Origin: an uncultured Clostridia bacterium
Lineage (GTDB): Bacteria; Bacillota; Clostridia; Christensenellales; CAG-917
Length of the DNA: 24,201 nucleotides
NCBI GenBank assembly: GCA_947589635.1
Contig: CANQCC010000006.1
Span: forward strand, 1-24,201
Direction of reading: 5' to 3'
Under the pieces are notes generated by a model. The model did not search any database and was not told the origin of the DNA. It saw only the letters and a program-made list of their open reading frames with translations. Of the stretch, positions 14,876 to 24,200 are shown one piece after another. How positions within the stretch are numbered: position 1 is the stretch's first letter; every line of letters starts with the position of its first letter. Made by a program: the position numbers and the translations under genes.

Positions 14876-15814
14876 TTATTCGTCGGAGTTTTGCACAAGC
14901 TCCTCTATGGTTGTCTGGTGGAAGATCACAAACTTGTCGAAGAAGGTGGCTATATCCTCGCGCACTTCGTCCGCCGAGCTGTCGAAAGCCACTTCGTGAC
15001 GGGAGCCGGGGTAGAGGTGCAGCTCGCACGGGACGCCGAGAGAGCGATACATCGCGTCGAGTTTTTGCACGCCTTTGCCATAGTCGCCCAAAGGATCCTC
15101 GTCTCCGCTGAATATGCCTATCGCGGTGCCCGGATTGAGACGGGCGAGGCTCTGTTTTTTGTAAAGCTCCGCCGTGCCCTTCATCATGCTGTAGTAGAAG
15201 TTGACGCTCATGGGGACGTGGATAAATTCGTCGTCGGAAAGTTCCTCGCGGCGCTGTTTCACGCTGTTTAGCCACTGGAAGTCGCCGCTGTCGCCGCTGT
15301 ACTTATAGTGAGTGCGGCCGATCTTGTCCACTATGGCGGGGCACCAATTGCTTGCGACAAGCCATATTGGGCGCACAAGGTCTCTGCCCAGCGAGAACAA
15401 CCTCTTCATATAGCCCGTGCCGAGCAGGGCGATGGCTTTGACGTCCGTGCCCGCCTGCGCGAACGCCTGTGCAAGAAAACTGCCGTAGCTGTGTCCAAGC
15501 AAAAATACGGGAAGGGAATACTTTTCCTTAAGCCAATCGCGGAAGAACAACTCGTCCCGGAGCGTGTCGTGAAATACGTCGCCGAAGGGTTTGCCAAGCT
15601 CCTCTTTCTTTTCCGTCCTGCCGTGACCGCGATGGTCGTCGGCAAAGACGATGTATCCGCGGCTGTTGAAATAGCGCGCAAGTTCGTCATACCTGCCCGC
15701 GTATTCTCCCATCCCGTGCAACAGCTGTATCACCCCGCGAGGAATTTCCACTTTGTCCCACAAGGTGACGAATATCTGTTTGCCGTCAAAGCTTTCAAGC
15801 CAGAAACATTGCAT
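14876..15814 (-). CDS. Alpha/beta hydrolase, monoacylglycerol lipase-like
   Basis: This 312-residue cytoplasmic serine hydrolase has no signal peptide. It shows the oxyanion region LLHGMGEYAGRY (31-42), the GHSYGS nucleophile elbow with Ser109, an acidic residue in SGDEDPLG (Asp240), and His273 in PGSRHE, the full catalytic triad in order. DDHRGHGRT near 59-67 and the lid region before residue 220 fit the Hydrolase_4/monoacylglycerol lipase group. It probably cleaves lipid or other esters; the substrate is unknown. ATG 15814 has AAGGTG upstream and a matching promoter. It reads towards the phage cassette and is a single-gene unit of host type. Confidence 0.9.
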   Translation of the reverse strand: MQCFWLESFDGKQIFVTLWDKVEIPRGVIQLLHGMGEYAGRYDELARYFNSRGYIVFADDHRGHGRTEKKEELGKPFGDVFHDTLRDELFFRDWLKEKYSLPVFLLGHSYGSFLAQAFAQAGTDVKAIALLGTGYMKRLFSLGRDLVRPIWLVASNWCPAIVDKIGRTHYKYSGDSGDFQWLNSVKQRREELSDDEFIHVPMSVNFYYSMMKGTAELYKKQSLARLNPGTAIGIFSGDEDPLGDYGKGVQKLDAMYRSLGVPCELHLYPGSRHEVAFDSSADEVREDIATFFDKFVIFHQTTIEELVQNSDE

Positions 15815-15830
15815 AAGACACCTTACGATA

Positions 15831-15859
15831 AGTATAACAAACCGCGCGCGCTATTACAA
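15831..15859 (-). promoter_or_regulatory. Promoter of the hydrolase gene
   Basis: On the minus strand TTGTAA (15859-15854), a 17-base spacer ending in TGT, and TATACT (15836-15831) form an extended -10 promoter about 17 bp before the start codon. Confidence 0.5.
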
Positions 15860-15961
15860 CAAAAAATTGCATATAATCTTTGCGCTCGCCGCATTTTTTT
15901 GCGCGCCCACGCTTTTTCGGCGAAGTTTTGTCCGCCTTGCGCCAAAACCGCGCAAACGCCT

Positions 15962-16010
15962 CGCAAAATGCATAATTATGCGAAATATGTCGCATTTTAT
16001 GCATAAATGC
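15962..16010. repeat. AT-rich palindromes in the intergenic region
   Basis: GCATAATTATGC (15970-15981) is a perfect 12-bp palindrome. AAAATGC (15965-15971) also pairs with GCATTTT (15992-15998), which is followed by a near-palindrome around TTATGCATAA. This could be an operator or hairpin; the rest of 15860-16060 shows no gene. Confidence 0.35.
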
Positions 16011-16060
16011 CGCCTGTTTATGCTTAAGAAATTCTTCAGAATGAATATTTATGTAATTTG

Positions 16061-16124
16061 GTTGACAGAATCAACAATCGGACGTAAGATGTTGATATAT
16101 AATTATTAAACGTTGAATTATATA
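16061..16124 (+). promoter_or_regulatory. Promoter and inverted repeats ahead of the lipoprotein operon
   Basis: TTGACA (16062-16067) and TAAGAT (16085-16090) have a 17-base spacer. The -35 box lies inside the inverted repeat GTTGACAGAATCAAC (16061-16075). Just downstream TATATAATT (16096-16104) and AATTATATA (16116-16124) form a perfect 9-bp inverted repeat with an 11-base loop. GTTGA recurs at 16061, 16091 and 16112. This looks like a regulated promoter. Confidence 0.45.
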
Positions 16125-16167
16125 CTTCTAAATAAGCGGGCGCGCTTGCGCCCATATGAGGCGGCGT

Positions 16168-19100
16168 ATGAGAGAGAACGTAAAAAAGGCGCTTTTAATA
16201 CTTTGCATACTGTTGTTGATCGCGGCGGTCTTTGTGGGCTGCAACAAAAGTGACGGCGACGTCACCTATACCGTTACGATAAAGGGAGACGGCGGCGCGC
16301 CTGTTGCAAACGCTTCCGTTTACGTGCTTAAGGATGGCGAAACTTTTATGGCGGGCAAGACGGGCACGGACGGAGTATACGTTTTCAAAGCCGCAAAATA
16401 CAACTACGGCATAACGCTTGCGGGCTTGCCGAGCGGATATATGTACAGTGGAGACGCCTATTATTTTGAGGACGGAAAAAACACGCTTGAGATATCCTTG
16501 ATGAGCGCTACGTCATCGGTCACGCTTCTTGATGGCGAATTTGGCATAATAGTCGCCAATGCGGGCGGGCTCAGGCTGCAGGGAGTAAGCGTGGAGGTTT
16601 CGCTTGCGGGCGGCGAAGTGGCAAACGGCGTCACGGGGCAGAATGTATCCGGCATACAGGGCGGCTCCTCCCCATACGGCGCGTTCATCTTCAAGGGGGA
16701 CGCGGCAAGATACAACATAAAACTTACAAACCTGCCCGCGGGCTATGAGGAGAGCGAGGGCAGAGTGTTCACTGCGGACGGAGAAAGCAATCCGTATACG
16801 GTCGAAGTGCAGTCAAAATTGCTCTCCGCGCCCGAGGAAGGCAAACGATACGCGCCCGGCGACGTCTTCTTTGATTTTGAGATAAAGGACGTCATAAGCG
16901 GCAGACAATATAAGCTGTCTAATCTGCTTGAAAGCAAAAAGATGGTGTTGCTAAACTTCTGGAATACGGCGTGCGCGCCTTGCATGAGCGAGATGCCTTC
17001 GCTTGCCATATCCTATGAAAATCACAAGAACGACGTGGAAGTGCTTGCCATCAGCGTCATCTTGTCCTATTGGAACACCGAAACCGAGATAATAAACACA
17101 TACAATTCGTTAAATCCCAAGCCGACATTCCCGATGTTTGCGGACGGGCCCACTCCCGCGACGGGCATAGTGGCGTTCACAAGGTATCTTGACCTCGGCT
17201 CGATCCCGAAGTCCCTGGTCATTGACAGGTACGGAGTCGTCGCGCTGTTGCATACGGGTTCTATGGGAACGGCGGAGTTTGACGAGATATTTGAGGAATA
17301 TTCCGCGGACGATTACAGGCAGTCTCCCATTCCCGGCGCTTCGGGAGGAGAGGAGGAGCAGCCTCAGGTCGAGCGCGTGGAGCCAAGCGTGACTCAGGCT
17401 TCGAGCGACAGCATAAAGGCGAAGATAAACGGCAGCGGCTTCGACGGCGAATGGTATCCCGAAAGCGAGTCCGCAGACGCAAAATACTCCTGGCCGTGGC
17501 AGGTCGGCAGCATTACGGACGCCGGCAGGCAGGTGGACGTGCTTACGCCCGCAAACCATGCCGTGCCGTACTCGTTTGCGACTATAAAGACCAAGGTAAC
17601 GGTGTCGCAAAGCGATATCGATAACGGCGGCAATGTGGCGCTTGTGTTCGACCTCAAATATCAGACTGAAGACTACGGAGACTATTTTTACGTGATAGTC
17701 AACAACGACCTTGTGTACGAGTTTACGGGGACGGAGCACTTCGCCAATTGGCAGAGCTGTTACGCCTTTGTTGCGGACGAGCCTGGCGAATACGAGATGA
17801 CCCTGCTTTACGACAAAGACCAGCAGGTGGACGGCGGCGCGGACGTAGTGTACGTAAAGGACGTGCGCCTTGTGCCGGAGTCATACATAGACGCCAACGA
17901 GAGGACGCTTGATATGCCTCGCGACGCGGCGAAGAGATACGATCCCTCGACAAAGACCTTCGGATATTATGCGGACGCGGAGCTTGCCCCCGACGGATAT
18001 TATCACTACGGCGACGCAAGCGGCCCATATCTGCTTGCAAATCTGTACAAGATCATGGCGTTCAATGCGCGAGGATTCGACTCCAATGTGTCGGAGGCGA
18101 CGGTGGCGGGCTTCTTCAACTATAATACCGTTCCCGCCGAAGATCCCTCTTATGACCCATCGCTTGACAAAAGCGACGACATCACGCCGTATCTTATGGC
18201 GGCAAACAACTCCGAGCTTCCCGGGCTCACCGTGGTCACGAAGGAGCTTGCCGATCTGCTTGACGAATTTGCAAAGAGCAGATTTGCCGAGTGCGTAAGC
18301 GGCAGTTGGAAGGAATTTTGCATATGGTTTGAGCACTACGGCAACGACCCCTCCGACATCGGCATCTGCGAGGAGTCCAAAAATCCCGTGCGCGGCCTCA
18401 TGAAACAGAGCGCAATTCCTATGGTCGAGGTGCACGTCGGCGAGTTTGAAAACCTTGGCAACATAGACTCAAGATACAAAAATCAGGTGGACGTCAACCG
18501 CATTATCGTCCCGCGCGGCATAATGTACAAGATAGTGCCTGACGTAAGCGGCGCATATCGTTTCCGCTCGCAAAGCTCCGCGGGCAGCGACACTACGGCG
18601 TGGCTGAGGGACGAGGCCTGCTCCATGGAGCAATGCCTTGTGGAATACGGCTCCGAGCGCGAGTGGGGAGACGCGGAATACAATTTTGTGCTGACCTGGT
18701 ATCTCGAAGAGGGCAAGACGTACTATCTGTCCGTTTCGACGGCTGACGTGGGCGGCACGGCGAAATTCACATTCACCACGGAGTACCTCGGCGAGGAATT
18801 TTACAGTTGGCAGAACGTCTCCACAAACGCCGTGACGTTTACGGATACGGGCAGCGATACGGATATCGGCGAGCTGAGGAACGTCTTGAACGCCTATCCC
18901 GTGCTTGCTCCCGACGGCTACTATTATGACGCGGTGCGAGATGAAGACGGCGCGCCGATCGCTGGCAGAGGCGGCGCGTATACGCCTGATATGAGCGATC
19001 CCATATACGTGGACTTCTTCACGATGACAAGCTTCATGCCCGAGACACTTTCCGATATCATTGATATGGGCGAGACAAACGCGGTGCTTAGCAGACTGTG

Positions 19101-19668
19101 GACGGCGGTCTTCCCGCGCGTGTTCGGCGACAGCGTGAACGGCTTGCCGCAATCGAGGTTTACCGAACTTGTCGACCTCAACGACGGGGAGCCGCTTTCG
19201 GACCAGGATTGGATAGATATTGCGGCGGCGCTGACGGCGACATATGGCGATACGGTCTATTTTGATACGGAGTCGGACGTCTTTACCGCCCTGATGGAGT
19301 GCAACACCGTTTCGGACATTATAAACGCCCTCAAGAGGTTTTTCTTAAGCGCGTTCGATTTTTCGGCATGGACGGATATATTTGCGCAGCTCGGCTATAC
19401 GAACGTTGGCAACTTTTCCAACCTTGCGAAGGAATACAGAGAGAAAGCGCGCGCTACGCTTGAAGCTCCGGAGTTTTCGGACGCGCAACACGACGGTTAT
19501 GTGCGCGGCGGGGTCAGATACGGCATGGACGCGGGCGCTGTGAGACTTGACAGCATCATCCAACCCGTCCTCGAACTGTTTGCGAGGAGATACGGTTGGC
19601 TTGAGCTCGGCACGGATTGGGTAAGACTTTGCAAACATTATGAGCGCATCGGCGCTTATCAAGGATAA
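16168..19668 (+). CDS. Large lipoprotein with TlpA-type thioredoxin domain
   Basis: This 1166-residue protein is exported and lipid-anchored: a hydrophobic signal ends in VFVGC with Cys25 as the anchor. Two prealbumin/Cna-B-like beta domains follow (about 30-110, GAPVANASVYVLKDGET; about 120-215), then a TlpA/AhpC-TSA domain (about 228-375) with LLNFWNTACAPC, redox pair Cys269/Cys272, and cis-Pro347 in SIPKSLVIDRYG. A carbohydrate-binding-like beta domain (about 410-570) and a repeated module at 611-725 and about 918-1027 come next. It probably reduces or repairs disulfides outside the membrane, or senses redox state. ATG 16168 is chosen over 16156 because GAGGCGG is correctly spaced before it. 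First gene of a three-lipoprotein operon. Confidence 0.85.
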   Translation: MRENVKKALLILCILLLIAAVFVGCNKSDGDVTYTVTIKGDGGAPVANASVYVLKDGETFMAGKTGTDGVYVFKAAKYNYGITLAGLPSGYMYSGDAYYFEDGKNTLEISLMSATSSVTLLDGEFGIIVANAGGLRLQGVSVEVSLAGGEVANGVTGQNVSGIQGGSSPYGAFIFKGDAARYNIKLTNLPAGYEESEGRVFTADGESNPYTVEVQSKLLSAPEEGKRYAPGDVFFDFEIKDVISGRQYKLSNLLESKKMVLLNFWNTACAPCMSEMPSLAISYENHKNDVEVLAISVILSYWNTETEIINTYNSLNPKPTFPMFADGPTPATGIVAFTRYLDLGSIPKSLVIDRYGVVALLHTGSMGTAEFDEIFEEYSADDYRQSPIPGASGGEEEQPQVERVEPSVTQASSDSIKAKINGSGFDGEWYPESESADAKYSWPWQVGSITDAGRQVDVLTPANHAVPYSFATIKTKVTVSQSDIDNGGNVALVFDLKYQTEDYGDYFYVIVNNDLVYEFTGTEHFANWQSCYAFVADEPGEYEMTLLYDKDQQVDGGADVVYVKDVRLVPESYIDANERTLDMPRDAAKRYDPSTKTFGYYADAELAPDGYYHYGDASGPYLLANLYKIMAFNARGFDSNVSEATVAGFFNYNTVPAEDPSYDPSLDKSDDITPYLMAANNSELPGLTVVTKELADLLDEFAKSRFAECVSGSWKEFCIWFEHYGNDPSDIGICEESKNPVRGLMKQSAIPMVEVHVGEFENLGNIDSRYKNQVDVNRIIVPRGIMYKIVPDVSGAYRFRSQSSAGSDTTAWLRDEACSMEQCLVEYGSEREWGDAEYNFVLTWYLEEGKTYYLSVSTADVGGTAKFTFTTEYLGEEFYSWQNVSTNAVTFTDTGSDTDIGELRNVLNAYPVLAPDGYYYDAVRDEDGAPIAGRGGAYTPDMSDPIYVDFFTMTSFMPETLSDIIDMGETNAVLSRLWTAVFPRVFGDSVNGLPQSRFTELVDLNDGEPLSDQDWIDIAAALTATYGDTVYFDTESDVFTALMECNTVSDIINALKRFFLSAFDFSAWTDIFAQLGYTNVGNFSNLAKEYREKARATLEAPEFSDAQHDGYVRGGVRYGMDAGAVRLDSIIQPVLELFARRYGWLELGTDWVRLCKHYERIGAYQG

Positions 19669-19688
19669 TTAAGTTTTTGGAGGCATAT

Positions 19689-20120
19689 ATGAAAAAAAGT
19701 GCGAAAATTCTTGTATTGATATTGAGCTTGGTCGTTCTGGCGGCCGCGGCGTTTGCTCTTGTCGCATGCGACAAGGGAGGAGGAAACGAACTTAAGGCGC
19801 ACGCGGGTCAATACAACATCGGAGTGTACCTCGAGGACGGCTCGCCCGTCGAGGGAGTGTCCGTCCAACTTTGCATAGTTGTGGGTGAGGATCCGCTTGA
19901 GCTTGGCGAGTGCTACAACGCAAAAGCGACGGATAAAAACGGCATCTCCACACAGGTCTACGCCGAGGAGCTTATGCAGGTGCACATCATGGCAAACTCC
20001 GTCCCGGAAGGCTATGCGGTCAAGGACGCCGAACTCAATCCCGAAGGCACAATTTACACTCTCGATAAGCTTATCGCGATCGGCGAGGCCATGAAGGTCG
20101 TGCTTGTCAAGCAGGCGTAA
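19689..20120 (+). CDS. Small lipoprotein with a Cna-B-like domain
   Basis: This 143-residue lipoprotein has signal peptide MKKSAKILVLILSL followed by the lipobox LVAC, anchor Cys27. The mature part is a single beta-sandwich resembling the first domain of the large neighbour: YNIGVYLEDGSPVEGVSVQL, a KATDKNGIST turn (compare KTGTDGVYVF upstream) and an ending NSVPEGYAV similar to the GLPSGY and NLPAGY turns. ATG 19689 has GGAGG 8 bases before; a TTG four codons earlier is ignored. It lies 20 bp after the large lipoprotein gene, so they are co-transcribed. Function unknown; it may be a partner or spacer subunit. Confidence 0.85.
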   Translation: MKKSAKILVLILSLVVLAAAAFALVACDKGGGNELKAHAGQYNIGVYLEDGSPVEGVSVQLCIVVGEDPLELGECYNAKATDKNGISTQVYAEELMQVHIMANSVPEGYAVKDAELNPEGTIYTLDKLIAIGEAMKVVLVKQA

Positions 20121-20175
20121 GACGTTTTGCCTGACTTTTTCCACGCAAAACAGGCGAGGGGGAATCGGAGGTTTT

Positions 20176-23088
20176 ATGAAAAGGAATATAAAATTTATCA
20201 TCGTTTTGACGGCGCTTATTCTTGTCCTTGCGCTTGGGGTATGCCTTGCGGCGTGCAACAAGGATGGCGACGACGCCGACAAAAACGCGGTCTACAGCGT
20301 AAAGTTGCTTAAGCCGTACGGCGAGGGCGCGGCGGCGGGATATACCGTCACGTTCAGCGCGACGGCGGACGAAAACGACAAGGCGAGCGCGGTTACTGGA
20401 CAGGACGGCGTTGCAAGCGTCAAGCTTAAGAGCGAAGCGGGTTGCAAAATATCCATAAGCGGCGATTTCAGCGCGTATCAGAATCCTTGCGACTTCGGCG
20501 AGATAACCCTCGCCAAGGACGAGCCGTTGAGCGTAGAGCTTTACGACAGAGCGGGACTGTATGTGCCCAATCTTAACTATGCGGACTTTTCACGCGGCAC
20601 GGGCGCTGCAAAATACAACGAGAACGGACAGGATCCCGAATCAGGCGTAGGCCAACTCGACTCGCAAAAATTCAACCCCTATCAGGCGGTCATAGGCAGC
20701 TATAAACTTAAGTTTACAAGCGCGGATCAAAAGATATATATCGCCTTCAACTCCAACACCACGGAGGACGGCGTATACAGAATTTATTCCCGCGGCGGAG
20801 TGGACGCGACGGTGCAACAGCTTGTGGGCGATCCCAGGACGAACGGCGTGCGCAATCCCGGACCCTTGGCGGAGATAGACCGTATGCTCTTATTCAATGA
20901 CGACGCAAATCCCGCCGTCAAGAATTTCAGCCTCGACTTTATTCATAACGAGGGCGTTACAGAGGGACACACCGTGAACGGAGTATGCTATTTCGAACTT
21001 GCCTTGAAAGACGCGACGCATGTGGATAAGGAATTTGCCGTCTGCTTCGAGTATGTGGGGCAATATACTCCTCTTCCGCCTACGATCGTCACGGATATTC
21101 GCGCAAACTATGAGGTCATCAAGGCGATAAGGCCTGCGGGCGCGCTTAATATGATACCTCTCAGCGCGGGCGATTTCGAAGTCGTGTACAGCGAAGCAGA
21201 TAAATATTATCACCTTGGAAGCGCGGACGGCCCCGTGTTGTACGTCAACCTCACGGCGCCTTGGCCTTGGGGAGTGACCGGCGAGGGGGACATTCCGTTG
21301 ACGTTTATGTTGCGCTGCTCGTACGGCAACGTGTACGAGTGGAGCTTTGACGACGGAGTCACCTCCGAAAATTGGCTCACCTTCCTCTTCGATCATATCG
21401 GTTGGTACGACCTTGTCTCGGACGGTCAGGGCGGAAGTTGGTATCAGTTGAGATCGGACGCGGTCAACTATTGCAACGCCGACGGCTACTATCCCGTGAC
21501 GGAACAGATGAAGCAATTTTTGACTCTGCTGTATAAGGATCTCACCGTGCAAGCCTTATATTTCCAGGAGAATAATTATGCCAACATAAAGTGGGTGCTG
21601 CCCGAGGGCGACGAATGGATATTTATGTGCGGCTACTACGGCGAGCAATACACCGGGCGCGACTATGCGGGCGGCAGCGGCAGCGAAAACGACCCCTATC
21701 AGCTTAAGAAAGCGGGCGAATTCAGCGTCGAAGTCCCCGCGGGCGGAGCGATCTGGTACACCTCAAACGTCAACTTCGATGTAGTTACCAACACTGCGGG
21801 CGCGGTCATCTCGTACGGCGGGCATGACTATGCGGCGGGCGAGACGGTAAACGTCAAAGGCTCCGCTCAAAAGTTCTCCGTAAAGCTGCAAAGCGGCGCG
21901 GCGGGACAGGTCACTATTTCAGTAAAGCGCGGCACGACTGGCGCGGGCACCGAGGATTCGCCGTATATCCCAAGCGCGGTCGAAGGCGTGTACAGCTATG
22001 CGTCATCGGGAAGCGACGCCGTATACTTTGCTTTCCGCGCGGCGCGTAAGACCACATATGATCTGACGGCGACTACGGCGGCGGGAAAACTCGCGATAAA
22101 GTTGTACGACGCCGACGAGCCGGAGACTGCTATCATAGATTGGAACAACTCGGAAGGGCAAACGTTAAACTTCACGCTTGACGCCAATAAGGAATATTTT
22201 CTGCTTGCCTCAGATCCCACGTCTTCGGGCGCGACGCTCGCGTTTGAAATTGCCGTGAGCAGCGTGCAAAGCTCGCAGACTGTTGACGAGGGCGGCAGAG
22301 ACGATACCGATCACGTGGCGTTTGTGGATGATATTTCAACATTCTACGGCGCGCAGAAGCTTGAGTTTATCACCGCTTCCGCGGGCGAGACTCCTTCGGC
22401 GCAATATTGGTCCTTTGCGGCTCCCGCAAACACTACTCTGACCATAAGGGCGGGAAGCGGGCTTGTGGTGGCGCTTTATTACACCAACAGCTCCACGCAC
22501 GTGCAGAACAAGCTGCAGTCGGACGAAAACGGCAGCTTTGTGTATGGCAGTGTGGCAAGCAATACAATAACCGCGCCTCTCATAGCGGGGCAGAGCTATA
22601 TCTTGTCCGCTTCGGCAAGCGTTGCTGGAGTTTACGATCTCAATATCGCAAGCTCCGTCGGCGGCAGAGTGGAAGAGGTCGGCGAGCTCGGCAGCAGCAA
22701 GGAACTCGCCATCGAGATCACGCTCGAACAGCTGCTTGGTATGACCTCTGTAGAGATAAAGGTCGCAAACCAGCCCGTATACTATAAGATAGCCGTGGAC
22801 AGCGACGTCACGCTCACTCTCACAAGCAGCACCGACGGCGCCGTCATAGTGTTTGAATCTACGGGTCTCAGCAGGCCTACGGGCGAACAGCAGGAGGGCA
22901 CGGACGGACAGATGCACGACGTTTATACCGACGAGGACTATTATTCCAACTCCTCGGACGCTACCGACGCGAACGACCTCATCGCCTTTACGCTGCACGC
23001 GGGAGAGGATGGCGAAGCATATTACATCATCACCTTCAACCTTAGCGAGGCGGACAGCGTGCGCTTCAGTGTAACGCAAGCTCAATGA
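20176..23088 (+). CDS. Large beta-sandwich lipoprotein, unknown function
   Basis: This 970-residue lipoprotein has lipobox LAAC with anchor Cys27. A Cna-B-like domain comes first (about 37-105, AVTGQDGVASVKLKSEAG). A beta domain follows (about 160-320, IYIAFNSNTTEDGVYRIYSR), then a module at 344-489 that matches the large TlpA lipoprotein (YYHLGSADGP against YYHYGDASGP). After a GGSGSENDPYQL linker, three or four pre-peptidase-C-like beta-sandwiches fill 520-970 (VYFAFRAARKTTYDLTATTA, then YWSFAAPANTTLTIRAGSGL, and VYYKIAVDSDVTLTLTSSTD). No catalytic motif or Cys pair is visible in the mature part. Such domains usually bind or space surface proteins. ATG 20176 has CGGAGG upstream. Confidence 0.82.
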   Translation: MKRNIKFIIVLTALILVLALGVCLAACNKDGDDADKNAVYSVKLLKPYGEGAAAGYTVTFSATADENDKASAVTGQDGVASVKLKSEAGCKISISGDFSAYQNPCDFGEITLAKDEPLSVELYDRAGLYVPNLNYADFSRGTGAAKYNENGQDPESGVGQLDSQKFNPYQAVIGSYKLKFTSADQKIYIAFNSNTTEDGVYRIYSRGGVDATVQQLVGDPRTNGVRNPGPLAEIDRMLLFNDDANPAVKNFSLDFIHNEGVTEGHTVNGVCYFELALKDATHVDKEFAVCFEYVGQYTPLPPTIVTDIRANYEVIKAIRPAGALNMIPLSAGDFEVVYSEADKYYHLGSADGPVLYVNLTAPWPWGVTGEGDIPLTFMLRCSYGNVYEWSFDDGVTSENWLTFLFDHIGWYDLVSDGQGGSWYQLRSDAVNYCNADGYYPVTEQMKQFLTLLYKDLTVQALYFQENNYANIKWVLPEGDEWIFMCGYYGEQYTGRDYAGGSGSENDPYQLKKAGEFSVEVPAGGAIWYTSNVNFDVVTNTAGAVISYGGHDYAAGETVNVKGSAQKFSVKLQSGAAGQVTISVKRGTTGAGTEDSPYIPSAVEGVYSYASSGSDAVYFAFRAARKTTYDLTATTAAGKLAIKLYDADEPETAIIDWNNSEGQTLNFTLDANKEYFLLASDPTSSGATLAFEIAVSSVQSSQTVDEGGRDDTDHVAFVDDISTFYGAQKLEFITASAGETPSAQYWSFAAPANTTLTIRAGSGLVVALYYTNSSTHVQNKLQSDENGSFVYGSVASNTITAPLIAGQSYILSASASVAGVYDLNIASSVGGRVEEVGELGSSKELAIEITLEQLLGMTSVEIKVANQPVYYKIAVDSDVTLTLTSSTDGAVIVFESTGLSRPTGEQQEGTDGQMHDVYTDEDYYSNSSDATDANDLIAFTLHAGEDGEAYYIITFNLSEADSVRFSVTQAQ

Positions 23089-23138
23089 AAACTCGATTCG
23101 GAGATAACCAAACGTAAGATCTGATCTTAATAAAAACG

Positions 23139-23170
23139 AAAAACGGACGGAAATTTCCGTCCGTTTTGCT
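23139..23170. terminator. Bidirectional terminator between lipoprotein operon and TlpA gene
   Basis: A perfect 26-bp palindrome (23141-23166, AAACGGACGGAAA and its complement) is flanked by A-rich and T-rich sequence and can end both convergent transcripts. Confidence 0.85.
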
Positions 23171-23291
23171 TATACACCGTATGCGTTTGCACTGACAAGA
23201 TGAATTGCCTTTGTTTTTCATCGGCTGCCGATTTAAGCCGCCAGATACCCGGTTTTGCGCCTTTTTTGTCGGCGGATATGCCGCGAGGCGA

Positions 23292-24200
23292 TCAATTTTC
23301 CCCTTCTTCCAAGCCCGAGATGGCGTTTTGCGTCGCGCGCTCAAGCGAGGCGTAGTCAAGCTTGCCCTGATGTATGAAGGAGAAGTTTCCGTCAGCGTTT
23401 ACTATCAGCGTGATCGGCCAGGAATCTTTGCCGCCCAGCAGCTGGAAAGTCTTGCAAGTCGAGCCGCTTATGACGTCCTGCCCGAAAAGAATTTTGCCCC
23501 AATTGTGGTTTTTGATATATCTGCCTACATACTCGTCCTGAGACATGCCGCGTGGCGCGTCCGTGGATACGCCGTGTATCGCGATGACCTCGACTTCGGG
23601 ATAGTTCTCCTTGAGAAGCTCGAAGTCGGGAAGCTCCTCCACGCAAGGGCCGCACCAGGTCGCCCAGAAGTTTATCACCGTCACTTTACCCAGGCGGTCG
23701 CTCATCTTAAAGACGTCCTTTGTGTGGACAAAATTGCCGTCCGCGTCCTGTTTGTACAGCGTGACCTCAAAGTCGGGGCAGGGCGAGCCAATCTCGATGA
23801 CTATGCTTTCGGGTTGGTCAAGCAGCGCGTAGTAGGTTATCGCGCCTATCAGCAGCGCGAGCGCAAGCACGACCGCCACTGTCTTTATGATAAACGCGGG
23901 GCTTTTGAGTTTTGCTTTCAGCGCCGCTTTCTTTGCGGTCCCTCCCGCGTCTTTTTTGTCCGCGCCTTTTTTGTCGTCGAGGGTCTTTGTCACGCCCTCT
24001 TCGCGGCCTTCGACAGGCGCGGCGTCCTTGTCGGAGCAGGCGGGGCGCATGATATCTTCCGCCTCTATATTTCCCTGAGAATTTTCCTCGTTTTCGCGCG
24101 AATCGGGCGTTGAAGAGCTTATATTCGCTTGGTTATCTTCGTCTTTTGCGCTTTCGCCGCCCGGAAGTCCGCTGTCGGAAGCGTAAGAGGGAAGCGCCAT
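23292..24200 (-). CDS. Membrane-anchored TlpA-like thiol-disulfide oxidoreductase
   Basis: This protein of at least 302 residues has a charged, low-complexity N-terminal tail (1-98), one membrane span (about 103-125) and an outside thioredoxin domain. Active-site FWATWCGPC gives the redox pair Cys183/Cys186; the cis-proline is Pro262 in DSWPITLIVNADG. Extra cysteines at 141 and 249 lie in the outer domain and could form a second pair. TlpA/ResA-like enzymes keep chosen extracytoplasmic thiols reduced, for example in cytochrome c maturation; no cytochrome gene is seen here. The ATG at 24200 is one base from the window end, so no ribosome site can be checked and the gene may start further out. 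It converges on the lipoprotein operon whose first product has a related domain. Confidence 0.88.
   Translation of the reverse strand: MALPSYASDSGLPGGESAKDEDNQANISSSTPDSRENEENSQGNIEAEDIMRPACSDKDAAPVEGREEGVTKTLDDKKGADKKDAGGTAKKAALKAKLKSPAFIIKTVAVVLALALLIGAITYYALLDQPESIVIEIGSPCPDFEVTLYKQDADGNFVHTKDVFKMSDRLGKVTVINFWATWCGPCVEELPDFELLKENYPEVEVIAIHGVSTDAPRGMSQDEYVGRYIKNHNWGKILFGQDVISGSTCKTFQLLGGKDSWPITLIVNADGNFSFIHQGKLDYASLERATQNAISGLEEGEN

Noticed and set aside
14673..14999. 108-codon plus-strand open frame after the cassette
   Set aside because: It begins inside the terminator hairpin, lacks a ribosome site and runs into the antisense of the hydrolase gene.
23205..24113. 302-codon plus-strand open frame opposite the TlpA gene
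   Set aside because: The minus strand has the WCGPC thioredoxin domain and membrane span; the plus frame begins beyond the terminator and shows no domain.
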